42,934 nucleotides of DNA from Desulfobacterales bacterium RIFOXYA12_FULL_46_15 (GCA_001799395.1 MGTJ01000111.1:1-42934); one strand, 5' to 3'; shown: positions 14,231 to 22,638, numbered from the stretch's first letter. The notes: generated by a model not told the origin, from the letters alone. Translations and numbers: made by a program.

Positions 14231-15334
14231 ATGACATCACTTTTTGAACCCGGCTTTATCGGGCCGCTGAAATTGAAAAACAGGATGATACGATCCGCTA
14301 CCTGGGAAGGCATGTGCGAGAAAGACGGCAGACCCACCCAAAAACTCATGGATTACTATGCCGGTCTTGTTAAGGGCGGCATAGGTCTCATCATTTCAGG
14401 ATATACCTATGTCCGGCCTGACGGTAAACAAATGCCAGGTAAGATGGGAATCTATACCGATGACTTTGCTGAGGATTTTAAAAAACTGACCCGCATTGTC
14501 CATGGCCTGGGCGGGAAAATTGCCATCCAGCTGGTACATGCAGGCGGTCAGGCTGATTCAAAAGCATTGGGACGAAAACCGGTTGCGCCGTCGGCCGTCA
14601 AGGCAGCAGCATTTCCGGAGATCCCGCAGGCCCTTCCCATCCTGGAAATCGAAGATATTTCCGATGCTTTTGCCAAAGCAGCCGGCCGGGCAAAAGACTG
14701 GGGATTTGATGCCGTACAGATCCATGGCGCCCACGGGTATCTGATCAGCCAGTTTTTAAGCCCCCTGACCAACCTGAGAACCGATGAATACGGAGGAAGC
14801 CTTGAAAACAGGGGACGGTTCCTGTTTGATGTGTATGAAAAAATCCGCAATCGGGTCGGGAAAAACTATCCTGTGTTTATCAAATTCAATGGTGCAGACC
14901 ATCTTGAAAACGGGCTGACACGGAAAGATGCCCTGGAAATTGCAAAACAGCTTTCAACAGCAGGCATTGACGCCATTGAAGTCTCTTCAGGCAATGCAGC
15001 TTCAGGCGAAAAAGGACCGGCCCGGACAAAAATCAATGTCCCGGAGAAAGAAGCCTATAATCTTGATCTTAGCCTGGGGATAAAAGAAGCCGTCACTTGC
15101 CCGGTCATTCCTGTGGGCGGGTTCAGATCCCTGTCCATTGCTGAAAAAGCAGTTGCTGAAGACGGCATGGATTTTATCTCCCTGTCACGACCCCTGATCC
15201 GGGAGCCTGATCTGCCCAATAAATGGATGGCCCGTGAAACTGATAAGGCTGAGTGTATTTCGTGCAACAAATGCTTTATACCGGGAATGACCAAAGGCGG
15301 TATCTATTGTGTGGCAAAGAAAAAGGCGGAATAA
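14231..15334 (+). CDS. NADH:flavin oxidoreductase / Old Yellow Enzyme-family protein with Cys cluster
   Basis: An FMN-dependent (beta/alpha)8-barrel enzyme that typically reduces activated C=C bonds. Family motifs are LKNRMIRSATWEG near the N-terminus, IQLVHAGGQ, the HGAHGYLISQFLSP active-site block, TDEYGGSLENRGRF and PVGGFRS. At the C-terminus C342-x2-C345-x2-C348-x11-C360 suggests a [4Fe-4S] cluster, as in 2,4-dienoyl-CoA reductase and related anaerobic enzymes. The protein (367 residues) stops there and lacks the second FAD/NADH domain of those enzymes, so another protein would have to supply electrons. A GGAG precedes the ATG. Substrate unknown. Confidence 0.9.
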   Translation: MTSLFEPGFIGPLKLKNRMIRSATWEGMCEKDGRPTQKLMDYYAGLVKGGIGLIISGYTYVRPDGKQMPGKMGIYTDDFAEDFKKLTRIVHGLGGKIAIQLVHAGGQADSKALGRKPVAPSAVKAAAFPEIPQALPILEIEDISDAFAKAAGRAKDWGFDAVQIHGAHGYLISQFLSPLTNLRTDEYGGSLENRGRFLFDVYEKIRNRVGKNYPVFIKFNGADHLENGLTRKDALEIAKQLSTAGIDAIEVSSGNAASGEKGPARTKINVPEKEAYNLDLSLGIKEAVTCPVIPVGGFRSLSIAEKAVAEDGMDFISLSRPLIREPDLPNKWMARETDKAECISCNKCFIPGMTKGGIYCVAKKKAE

Positions 15335-15357
15335 AAGTCATCCTGACATGGCACACT

Positions 15358-15430
15358 GCCGCAGTCCTGGTGTTCAAAAACCTGATTGCGGTCATGGTCA
15401 CAGGAGTTGTCACCATATCCATTCTGCGGC
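15358..15430. terminator. possible long-loop hairpin in the convergent gap
   Basis: GCCGCAG (15358-15364) and CTGCGGC (15424-15430) can pair, followed on the plus strand by ATTTTATCTTT. The loop is 59 bases, so this is only a weak terminator candidate between the convergent genes ending at 15334 and 15450. Confidence 0.25.
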
Positions 15431-15449
15431 ATTTTATCTTTATCTGATT

Positions 15450-15830
15450 TCAGACTGCCATGAATGCGACATTCCTTGTGGCGATGATATTACAGGCCGT
15501 CCCGGCCGGGTTCGGGACCAGGATGTCCCCGATGGCCACGGGGGCCTTGAGTTTTTTGTGTCTGATCACGGTCATGACCTCGAATATCTTTCCCAAGGGG
15601 ATGGGCGCATCGGTTCTGACACTGACAAGCTTGAAATCACCATGTTCCACCGGGATGCCCGAGGCAATGGTCCGCATGGGGCTGGTGAGTTCCTGCACCA
15701 CCCATTCTTTGCCTTTGTCACAGGTGCATCCGTCAATGGACAGGATTTTAATTTCCTGTCCGTCTTCCATCATCACTTCGGCATCGCAGCCGTTGGGGCA
15801 GACAATGCACACCAGGTTTTTTTTCAGCAT
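15450..15830 (-). CDS. DUF1667 small Cys-rich protein (glycerol-3-phosphate dehydrogenase-associated type)
   Basis: A 126-residue protein with CIVCPNGCDAEV at the N-terminus and GCTCDKGKEW around residue 35, a set of cysteines likely to bind an Fe-S cluster or metal. The family (DUF1667) is regularly encoded beside GlpA-like and GlpB-like flavoproteins in anaerobes, which is the context here. The ATG overlaps the end of the upstream flavoprotein by seven bases, so the two are coupled. The likely role is small electron-transfer subunit of the dehydrogenase complex, by inference from context. Confidence 0.85.
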   Translation of the reverse strand: MLKKNLVCIVCPNGCDAEVMMEDGQEIKILSIDGCTCDKGKEWVVQELTSPMRTIASGIPVEHGDFKLVSVRTDAPIPLGKIFEVMTVIRHKKLKAPVAIGDILVPNPAGTACNIIATRNVAFMAV

Positions 15831-17065
15831 TGAACGCTCACCTCCAGTTTTTCAGCATTTTCAATATGTTTGGCTTTGACCTTGATCCGTATCATTTCAG
15901 CCGGGTGAAGCCGGACCAGTTTTTTTCTTGCTATTTTTCTGTCCCCGTCCGCTACCAGGACAGAGGCATTTCTCATGGGCCGCGTCACCCGCAGGGAGAG
16001 GGTGACATCGGTTTTCCCGCTGATTTTCTGGGGAAGTACATAGCGGATATCCTCTTTTGTGACCACAGGAATGGCAGCGGCTGATTCTGTCCGGTCCAGG
16101 AGATATGCCGCTGCAGATTGTCCCACAAGGGCTGCTTCTTCAGACACATGATCCACCAGATCATGGACATGAAGGACATTGCCGCAGGAGAAAACACCAG
16201 GGATATTGGTCATAAACCGGTCATCCACGCTTGCCCCGCTGGTGGCGGGTTCCAGACGGACACCGGCCCCCAGGGAAAGTTCGTTCTCAGGGATCAGACC
16301 CACGGATAATAAAAGAGTGTCGCAGGGGACCAACCGTTTGGTTTCAGGGATCATTTGAAATTTTTCATCCACCTTGGCAACGGTGACGCCCGTGAGCCGG
16401 TCTTTTCCATGAAGTTCAAACACGGAGGTGCTTAAGAACAGGGGGATGCCGTAATCGTTGAGACACTGCTGGACATTGCGGGCAAGACCGCTGGGTGTGG
16501 GCAGAAGCTCGAACACGGCCTCGACTTTGGCGCCTTCCAGGGTCATACGCCTGGCCATGATAAGACCGATGTCTCCGGACCCCAGGATGACGATGCGCTT
16601 GCCGATCATGATGTTCTGGAGGTTGACAAAATTCTGGGCTGCGCCTGCGGTGTACACGCCGGCCGGTCGTGTGCCGGGAAGGGAGATGGCGCCTGCGGTC
16701 CGTTCCCGGCATCCCATGGCCAGGATCACGGCATTGGCCTTGATTTTTACAAATCCTTTTTTTGAACTGACCGTAAGGGTTTTCTCCTTATCCAGGGACA
16801 GTACAATGGTTTCCGGCATGGCTTCAATGCCGAGTCCATGGAATTCATCAATAAACCTCTGGGCATATTCAGGCCCTGTCAGGGCTTCTTTAAAGGTATG
16901 GAGTCCGAAACCGTCATGAATGCACTGGTTCAGAATTCCGCCCAGGATTTTATCCCTTTCAATCAAAAGGATGTCTGAGAGGCCCTTTTTCCGTGCTGAA
17001 ACAGCCGCTGCAAGCCCAGCCGGGCCGCCGCCGATAATGACCAGATCTTTTTTTATGGTTTTCAT
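15824..17065 (-). CDS. FAD/NAD(P)-binding pyridine nucleotide-disulfide oxidoreductase (GlpB-like partner)
   Basis: A 413-residue flavoprotein. The FAD-binding motif IIGGGPAGLAAAVSARKKG is at residues about 10-29, and a second dinucleotide motif VILGSGDIGLIMARRM lies near 158-175. An NQCIHDGFGLHTF stretch is typical of the subfamily that accompanies anaerobic glycerol-3-phosphate dehydrogenases and some opine/hydroxyproline oxidases. It sits one base after the GlpA-like gene and overlaps the DUF1667 gene, forming a tight three-gene operon. It probably passes electrons between the GlpA-like subunit and NAD or another carrier; the direction is not evident from sequence. Confidence 0.88.
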   Translation of the reverse strand: MKTIKKDLVIIGGGPAGLAAAVSARKKGLSDILLIERDKILGGILNQCIHDGFGLHTFKEALTGPEYAQRFIDEFHGLGIEAMPETIVLSLDKEKTLTVSSKKGFVKIKANAVILAMGCRERTAGAISLPGTRPAGVYTAGAAQNFVNLQNIMIGKRIVILGSGDIGLIMARRMTLEGAKVEAVFELLPTPSGLARNVQQCLNDYGIPLFLSTSVFELHGKDRLTGVTVAKVDEKFQMIPETKRLVPCDTLLLSVGLIPENELSLGAGVRLEPATSGASVDDRFMTNIPGVFSCGNVLHVHDLVDHVSEEAALVGQSAAAYLLDRTESAAAIPVVTKEDIRYVLPQKISGKTDVTLSLRVTRPMRNASVLVADGDRKIARKKLVRLHPAEMIRIKVKAKHIENAEKLEVSVQC

Positions 17066-17066
17066 T

Positions 17067-18536
17067 TTAAGGGGTGTCCTGACGCATTTTCCCTAAAAAC
17101 AAGGGGGATATGCGGTTTTTTAATAGATAATCTTCAGGCCTGTAACCAAATTCTTTTTCCAGGATCTGGACGATCCTCGGCAGGCAGAATCCGCCCTGGC
17201 ACCGGCCCATCATGGCCCGTGACCGGTATTTGATGCTGTTTATGGTCCTGACGCCTAATGGGTTTTCAACGGCGTCCAGGACTTCTTTTTTGGTAATCTG
17301 TTCACACCGGCAGACCACTTCCCCGTAATCCGGGTTCCCGGCCACGAGGTCTGCTTTTTCTTCATTGGAGAGTTCATGAAAATGACCGGTCATACCGGAC
17401 CGGGTGCCAATAAAATCATTTTTAAGGGTCAGGGGCAGATGTTTTCCCACCATGTCCCGGACCATGAGGGCAATGGCAGGGGATGACGTCAGCCCCGGGC
17501 TTTCAATGCCCACAAGATTGATAAACCCTTTGATATCTTCCCGGTCTTCAATGACAAAATCCTTGAACCCGCCGACTTCGGGCCGGGTCTGTTTGGGTCG
17601 TAATCCTGAAAAGCTCCGGATAAAATCCGTGGTTTTCAGTTCCGGCAAAAGGGCATGGCCTTCCTTTCGAAGCTGGGCCATAATGTCGGCCGTGCAGGCA
17701 TAGTCTTCCGGGTCTTCCAGGTATTCATTGCTGGGACCGATGAGGATATTGCCGGAAACTGTATTGGTCAGATGGATGCCTAGCCCGGCCTTGCCGTGAT
17801 GGGGAGCGGGATAAACAAGGACGTTCAGCGTTCCCTTCAAGCGTTTGTCAAGGATCAGGTATTCCCCGCGGCATGGATAGATGTTATATTCATGGATGCC
17901 GAGCATCCGGCAGACATCTGCGGAATAAAGCCCGGCAGAATTGATTAATACTTTGGCAGTTAATTTTTTCCCGCTTGCCTCAATTTCAAACCCGTCTTGT
18001 ATTTTCCGGATGGCTGTCACCCCATGGCCGAGAAAAAAATGACACCCGTTGGCATGGGCGTTTTCGGCCAGGGCAATGGTAAGGGAATAGGGGCAGATGA
18101 TGCCGGTGGAAGGCGAATGAAGGGCTTTGATCCCGCCCACCCTGGGCTGGATTTTTTCCATGGCGTTTGGGTCAAGGATTTCAAGACCGGGGACCCCGTT
18201 GGCTTCTCCCTGTTCTTTGATCATATAAAGGCTTTTGATTTCTTCTTCATCCCGGGCCACGGTGAGTTTGCCGATATAATCAATCTTTACTTTCAGATCC
18301 CGGCAAAGATCGGCCATCATGGAATTGCCCAGGACATTGAGGCTTGCCCGCAGGGTGCCGGGTTTATAATGAATGCCCGAATGGATGACTCCGCTGTTTC
18401 TGGAGCTTGTGCCCATGGACACATCCAGCTCTTTTTCAATGACGGCCACACTAACGGATGTTTTGGATAATTCTCTTGCAATGGCGTTTCCCACTACACC
18501 TGCGCCCACGATAATCACATCATATTGATTTTCCAT
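17067..18536 (-). CDS. FAD-dependent dehydrogenase, GlpA/L-2-hydroxyglutarate oxidase-like, with BFD [2Fe-2S] domain
   Basis: A 489-residue DAO-fold flavoprotein. The N-terminal VIIVGAGVVGNAIAREL is the FAD-binding motif and the RNSGVIHSGIHYKPG block is typical of the L-2-hydroxyglutarate / glycerol-3-phosphate dehydrogenase group. From about residue 405, VVCRCEQITKKEV and GRCQGGFC form a BFD-like [2Fe-2S] domain (C-x-C and C-x4-C). It is the first gene of an operon with the GlpB-like flavoprotein and DUF1667 protein. No glycerol kinase, facilitator or glycerol regulator is next to it, and the upstream gene is an AbfD-like dehydratase, so a hydroxy-acid substrate is as plausible as glycerol 3-phosphate. 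Confidence 0.87.
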   Translation of the reverse strand: MENQYDVIIVGAGVVGNAIARELSKTSVSVAVIEKELDVSMGTSSRNSGVIHSGIHYKPGTLRASLNVLGNSMMADLCRDLKVKIDYIGKLTVARDEEEIKSLYMIKEQGEANGVPGLEILDPNAMEKIQPRVGGIKALHSPSTGIICPYSLTIALAENAHANGCHFFLGHGVTAIRKIQDGFEIEASGKKLTAKVLINSAGLYSADVCRMLGIHEYNIYPCRGEYLILDKRLKGTLNVLVYPAPHHGKAGLGIHLTNTVSGNILIGPSNEYLEDPEDYACTADIMAQLRKEGHALLPELKTTDFIRSFSGLRPKQTRPEVGGFKDFVIEDREDIKGFINLVGIESPGLTSSPAIALMVRDMVGKHLPLTLKNDFIGTRSGMTGHFHELSNEEKADLVAGNPDYGEVVCRCEQITKKEVLDAVENPLGVRTINSIKYRSRAMMGRCQGGFCLPRIVQILEKEFGYRPEDYLLKNRISPLFLGKMRQDTP

Positions 18537-18566
18537 TGAATGCTGCCTGAATCCTTTATTTATAAA

Positions 18567-18592
18567 AGCGGAACCATTGATCCGGTTCCGCT
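18567..18592 (-). terminator. terminator-like hairpin between the AbfD-like and GlpA-like genes
   Basis: AGCGGAACC and GGTTCCGCT form a perfect 9-bp stem around an 8-base loop (18567-18592). Reading leftward it is followed by TTTATAAAT, an imperfect U-tract. It lies in the 75-base gap between the two leftward genes and may separate or attenuate them. Confidence 0.6.
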
Positions 18593-18611
18593 CCTTATAT
18601 TATAAAATCCT

Positions 18612-20048
18612 CTAGTCTTCAATACCGGCCAGACGTTTGGCCAGCCTTTTTTTTGCGTTCAGATCGGTTTCCCTCAGGATGGTCACCCTGTGGGCTTCGG
18701 GAGAACCGCCGCCATGGATGTCGGAAATGGTGTCAGCAGATTCCATGGCCATTTTCTCAACCAGCCTGAACATCCTGATCCGGTTTTCCACGGGTACGCC
18801 GTCAGCCCCTTTGAAATAGCGTTTCAGCATGGGCCCGATCTCGGGGTGGTTAAAATCCTTGTCCGAGGGCATGTCAGCCACAAACCCGCCGCAGATGTCG
18901 ATCATGAGGCGGATACATTCGCTGAGTTCCTTTCCTTCATGGATTTTGGAGGCATTGGACAGGATGGTGTTGATAAAATAGGCGCCGGACGGCATTTCCT
19001 TCCCTTCATAGGAAGATGCAAGACAGCACCCGTAAAGGGTTTCCGCCCGGTATATCATGTCAATGATTTTCTGTTTGTGATGGCTGATCTTGGATGTTCC
19101 GTTATAATCCATCAATGCAAGGGCAGCTCCGATCATGCAGTCGATCTTTCCGGATTTGCACCCGCCGTGGCTCTGGCGGTGAAAAGAAGAAAATTTGACA
19201 ACCATGTCCACGGCAAATTCGGTTTCCCCGCACATGAAAATTCTCTGTTTGGGCACAAAGACATTATTAAAGATCAGGGTAGGGCAGTTCTTTGAATATC
19301 TTATGTTTCCGCAGTCCACACCTTCAAGTTCCCGGCTGTCCAGGCTGGAGCGGCCAACCACATGGATGAGGCCTTCGGTGTCTGAGGGGATGGCAAAGGC
19401 CACGGCATAATCCTCATCTCCTTTTTTAAAGGCCCGTGTCGGCAGGACAATGATTTCATGGGCGGAAAGGGAGCCGGTCTGATGAACTTTTGCGCCGCTG
19501 ACCACAATGCCGTCAGACCGCCGTTCTACAATTTTAAGATACATTTCATCATCTGCCTGATCCGTGGGGCCTTTGGACCGGTCGCCTTTTACATCCGTAA
19601 CCCCTGCATTTCCCACAAGGTCGTTTTTCTGCATGTGTTTTACAAAATCGATAAAATTCTGATAATAGGGGGTGCCATATTTCTGATCAATGTCCCAGGT
19701 GACGATGGAAAGCGCTGAAAGACAATCCAGTCCTGTGCATCTCTGGTGACAGGTCCCCACATGGTTAGCCACGGTCCGGTTCAGCTTGACCCGGTGAACC
19801 AGATCACTGATGGAGGCCGGCGGCAGGGTAAACCGGTTGACAGGCTCATGGATCAGGGGGCTGACCGTTACGGCAAGTTCTTTGTATTCATCCATACCGG
19901 CCACTTCAAAGGTTGCGCCCGTGGCTTCGATGCCGGCTCTGAGCCTTGGGTTATCAACCACATTTTTAACCCTTTCACCAAACATATACACAACCGGGTT
20001 TAATTTTCTCAAGGATTCAATATACTCGTCTTTTGTCATCAGTCCCAT
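18612..20048 (-). CDS. 4-hydroxybutyryl-CoA dehydratase / vinylacetyl-CoA isomerase family protein
   Basis: The 478-residue sequence belongs to the flavin and [4Fe-4S] radical dehydratase family (AbfD), which converts 4-hydroxybutyryl-CoA to crotonyl-CoA in anaerobes. The cluster ligands described for the Clostridium aminobutyricum enzyme (three Cys and one His) are matched: C100-x3-C104 and H290-x6-C297. The N-terminal MTKDEYIESLRKLNPVVYMFG and the C-terminal DIHGGGSPEAHR are also family-typical. This makes dehydratase activity more likely than a plain flavin hydroxylase. Neighbours are a hydroxy-acid/glycerol-phosphate dehydrogenase triad and, divergently, a succinyl-CoA synthetase-like pair, consistent with CoA-thioester C4 metabolism (inference). 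The ATG at 20048 lies in MGLMTKDE; Met4 is an alternative start. Confidence 0.88.
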   Translation of the reverse strand: MGLMTKDEYIESLRKLNPVVYMFGERVKNVVDNPRLRAGIEATGATFEVAGMDEYKELAVTVSPLIHEPVNRFTLPPASISDLVHRVKLNRTVANHVGTCHQRCTGLDCLSALSIVTWDIDQKYGTPYYQNFIDFVKHMQKNDLVGNAGVTDVKGDRSKGPTDQADDEMYLKIVERRSDGIVVSGAKVHQTGSLSAHEIIVLPTRAFKKGDEDYAVAFAIPSDTEGLIHVVGRSSLDSRELEGVDCGNIRYSKNCPTLIFNNVFVPKQRIFMCGETEFAVDMVVKFSSFHRQSHGGCKSGKIDCMIGAALALMDYNGTSKISHHKQKIIDMIYRAETLYGCCLASSYEGKEMPSGAYFINTILSNASKIHEGKELSECIRLMIDICGGFVADMPSDKDFNHPEIGPMLKRYFKGADGVPVENRIRMFRLVEKMAMESADTISDIHGGGSPEAHRVTILRETDLNAKKRLAKRLAGIED

Positions 20049-20112
20049 AAAAGCTTCCTTATTTTAAAAAAAATAATGATGTAACAGTTTTTTCGATATG
20101 GAGTCGGGTGAC

Positions 20113-20136
20113 CCTGGTAAAGATGTATTTACCAGG
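20113..20136. repeat. 9-bp inverted repeat, operator or 5'-leader hairpin
   Basis: CCTGGTAAA and TTTACCAGG are perfect inverted copies separated by six bases, 65 bases upstream of the AbfD-like start. It may be a regulator-binding dyad or a hairpin in the leader RNA of that gene. Confidence 0.45.
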
Positions 20137-20215
20137 CAGAGCGGTTTAATTTAAGCAAGAGGCAAGATAATAAATTCCGTACAAATTCATTCAATCTTTA
20201 TAAAGCAAAAAATTA

Positions 20216-20250
20216 AAATCGCAGATAAAATGAATGCGATTTATTTTTGT
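20216..20250. terminator. hairpin with T-rich flanks in the divergent region
   Basis: AAATCGCA (20216-20223) pairs with TGCGATTT (20235-20242) around 11 bases. T-rich runs follow on both strands (ATTTTTGTT on plus; TTAATTTTTT on minus), so it could act as a weak terminator or as an operator. Confidence 0.35.
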
Positions 20251-20428
20251 TCTTCTAAATTAATAAAACCCTTTATCCAAAACTTTTTTCCATACGTAAA
20301 ACCAAATTATTCCAAATCTTCACACAAATCATTAGTAAGAAAAATTTTCAGGTCTTGTCAAGAACTTTTCCAACCCGTCGAAATTATAATTAATCAAATA
20401 CTATAGCAGGGCTCTTGGATTATTTTTG

Positions 20429-20457
20429 TTGACACGCCATCTGATTTTTTTTAGTGT
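20429..20457 (+). promoter_or_regulatory. candidate promoter for the SucC-like operon
   Basis: A perfect TTGACA (20429-20434) is followed after 17 bases by TAGTGT (20452-20457), a weak -10. It lies about 50 bases before the ATG at 20507; AGGAAA supplies the ribosome-binding site. Confidence 0.4.
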
Positions 20458-20506
20458 TTCTGCCTTGAATATGGATTGGATGAATATTTAGACTATACAG
20501 GAAACA

Positions 20507-21655
20507 ATGATGAGATTGCATGAATATGAGGGCATGGATATTTTTGAAAACTTCGGCATCCCTGTTCCGGAGCGGGGTGTTGCAGGAACGGTGGATGATG
20601 CATTGAGTATTGCGGAAAGGACAGGCTATCCGGCTGTTCTTAAATCCCAGGTGCTGGTCGGCGGCCGGGGGCTTGCAGGCGGCATCAGGATTGCAGAAAC
20701 CCCGGATGAATTGAGGCAAACCGCAGAGGCGCTTTTTGAGACAGACATAAAGGGGCTTCCGGTCCGGGAAATCATGGTCTCTTGGAAAGCTTCCATAAAA
20801 AAAGAGCTTTATATGGGCATCACCATTGACGGGTATTCAGGAAAACCTGTGGCGGTGGTCAGTACCGAAGGCGGCGTGCATATTGAACAAACAGCCAAAA
20901 CTTCACCGGATAAAATCGCTTCGTTCAAAATCGATCCCAAATTCGGGTTTTATCCGTATCAGGCAGCCGGCATCCTGCGCAGTGCAGGCCTTGACGGCAA
21001 CCACATATCTTCCTGTTCCAATATCCTGGTCCGGCTCTACCGGATATTTCAGCAGTATGAAGCCATGATCGCTGAGATCAACCCCCTTGTCATCCTGGAT
21101 AACGGCGGGCTCATGGCCGTGGATGCCGTTCTTGAAATTGACGACTCTGCCATGTTCAGGGTGAAGAAAATCCTTCCTCTGTCACCCGAGGGAAGAATCG
21201 GGAATCTGCTTGAGAAAAAGGGAAAAGAGATCGGGGTCACCTATGTTGACCTTTCCGGGGATATCGGGCTTATCTCTTCCGGGGCCGGTCTTGGTATGGC
21301 ATCCATGGATATCATCGGCCATCATCTTTCGCCTGCCAATTTTCTTGAAACCGGCGGGGGTATTACTGCCGATCTTTTGTACAAATGCATGGACCTTATC
21401 CTGATGAAACCGTTAAAGGCCATCTTTATCAATATCTATGGCGGGATCAACCCCATCCATGAAGGGGCAAAAGGCATTGTCCGGTACATCAAAGACCACG
21501 GTGTGACCCTTCCCATTGTGGCCAAGGCCCTTGGCAATCACCAGGAAGAAACCTGGGAGATCTTAAAATCCGGCGGTATTCATGTAGTGACCGAAGCTGC
21601 CACGGAAAAAGCTGTTGATAAACTGATTGCATTATTAAATAACCCTTCTGCCTGA
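20507..21655 (+). CDS. divergent succinyl-CoA synthetase beta-subunit-like protein (ATP-grasp)
   Basis: A 382-residue SucC homologue: N-terminal ATP-grasp (MRLHEYEGMDIFENFGIPVP, AVLKSQVLVGGRGLAGG, MIAEINPLV) and a C-terminal CoA-ligase domain. The pair should interconvert a carboxylate, CoA and NTP with the acyl-CoA. The family's phosphohistidine-loop region is altered: the usual N-G-A-G-L-A-M reads SSGAGLGM, and N-I-F-G-G-I-V/T-R-C-D reads NIYGGINPIH. This suggests a paralogue with different substrate preference rather than the TCA-cycle enzyme. Two adjacent ATGs (20507, 20510) could serve as start. It is first in an operon with the alpha subunit (36-base gap) and is divergent from the AbfD-like dehydratase. 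Confidence 0.88.
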   Translation: MMRLHEYEGMDIFENFGIPVPERGVAGTVDDALSIAERTGYPAVLKSQVLVGGRGLAGGIRIAETPDELRQTAEALFETDIKGLPVREIMVSWKASIKKELYMGITIDGYSGKPVAVVSTEGGVHIEQTAKTSPDKIASFKIDPKFGFYPYQAAGILRSAGLDGNHISSCSNILVRLYRIFQQYEAMIAEINPLVILDNGGLMAVDAVLEIDDSAMFRVKKILPLSPEGRIGNLLEKKGKEIGVTYVDLSGDIGLISSGAGLGMASMDIIGHHLSPANFLETGGGITADLLYKCMDLILMKPLKAIFINIYGGINPIHEGAKGIVRYIKDHGVTLPIVAKALGNHQEETWEILKSGGIHVVTEAATEKAVDKLIALLNNPSA

Positions 21656-21691
21656 AAATAGATTGATCAGGATAATAAGGATAAACCAGAT

Positions 21692-22564
21692 ATGAGCATT
21701 CTTTTAAATGATGATACCCGGGTGATTGTCCAGGGCATCACCGGAAAGATCGGCAGCGTCCAGACAAAATGGATGCTTCAGTACGGAACAAAGATCGTCG
21801 GCGGCGTAACGCCCGGCAAAGGCGGGAGCCTTGTGGAAGGGCTGCCTGTATTCAATTATGTGGATGATGCGGTCAAAGAGACCGGTGCCAATGCCTCGGT
21901 CTTTTTTGTTCCGGCTGCCTTTGTCCTGGATGCTTTTTTTGAAACCATTGATGCAGGCATTGAGTTTATCGTGATCGTGCCCGAGCACGTCCCGGTCCAT
22001 GATGTCATGAAAATGCGGGATTATGCCCATAAAAAACAGGTGATGGCCCTTGGCCCCACAACACCGGGCATCCTTGTACCAGGGAAAGGCAAAATGGGCA
22101 TCATGCCCGCATCTTTGTTTGCACCGGGACGAGTGGGGATTATTTCCCGGTCCGGGACCCTGTCCTATGAATTTGCCGGCATCCTCTCCGAAATAAAGAT
22201 CGGCCAGAGCACGGTGGTGGGCATGGGCGCCGATCCCGTGGTGCTGAGCAACCTGCCTAAGATTCTTCACATGTTTGAAAACGACCCGGATACGGATGCC
22301 GTCATCATTGTGGGAGAAGTCGGCGGGGAACAGGAAGAAAAAGCAGCCGAATTTATTGCTGCCAACATGAAAAAGCCGGTGGCATCCTATATTGCCGGGC
22401 GGTTTTCCCCCCAGGGTAAAAAAATGGGTCATGCCGGTGCCATTGTCAGGGGGTCTGCCGGAACCTATGAGGGTAAAACAAAGGCATTGATGCAGGCAGG
22501 GGTGACGGTCCTTGAATCCCCTATCCATGTGCAGGCCTGGGCTGAAAAATATAAATTAAGATAA
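21692..22564 (+). CDS. divergent succinyl-CoA synthetase alpha-subunit-like protein
   Basis: A 290-residue SucD homologue with the CoA-binding Rossmann domain ([13 protein letters not shown] at the N-terminus) and the ligase domain carrying the phosphorylated histidine in [10 protein letters not shown] (His247). Two normally invariant stretches differ: I-T-E-G-I-P reads VPEHVP (residues 96-101) and G-P-N-C-P-G reads GPTTPG (121-126). Both lie in or near the CoA/phosphohistidine site in the family. Together with the altered beta subunit, this points to a specialised acyl-CoA ligase. Its position next to an AbfD-like enzyme makes a C4 hydroxy-acid a reasonable but untested substrate. Confidence 0.88.
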   Translation: MSILLNDDTRVIVQGITGKIGSVQTKWMLQYGTKIVGGVTPGKGGSLVEGLPVFNYVDDAVKETGANASVFFVPAAFVLDAFFETIDAGIEFIVIVPEHVPVHDVMKMRDYAHKKQVMALGPTTPGILVPGKGKMGIMPASLFAPGRVGIISRSGTLSYEFAGILSEIKIGQSTVVGMGADPVVLSNLPKILHMFENDPDTDAVIIVGEVGGEQEEKAAEFIAANMKKPVASYIAGRFSPQGKKMGHAGAIVRGSAGTYEGKTKALMQAGVTVLESPIHVQAWAEKYKLR

Positions 22565-22638
22565 AAAACCGTTGATTTGGCAGTTTCCATGATATAAGCA
22601 TAAGCATGCACCCAGGATCAGGAGGGCCTTAATACATC

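Larger units (their letters stand above)
20049..20506. other. 458-base AT-rich divergent intergenic region
   Basis: No credible coding region is seen between the leftward AbfD-like gene and the rightward SucC-like gene. It contains two inverted repeats: CCTGGTAAA (20113-20121) with TTTACCAGG (20128-20136), and AAATCGCA (20216-20223) with TGCGATTT (20235-20242). A candidate rightward promoter is listed separately. The length suggests regulation of both directions. Confidence 0.7.

Noticed and set aside
15309-15833. 174-codon plus-strand frame over the convergent gap and the DUF1667 gene
   Set aside because: It is mostly antisense to DUF1667, which has conserved Cys motifs; the remainder overlaps the end of the flavin oxidoreductase gene.
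21704-22528. 274-codon open frame opposite the SucD-like gene
   Set aside because: It is antisense to a conserved gene, rich in His/Gly/Cys as expected of a shadow, and has no plausible ribosome-binding site.
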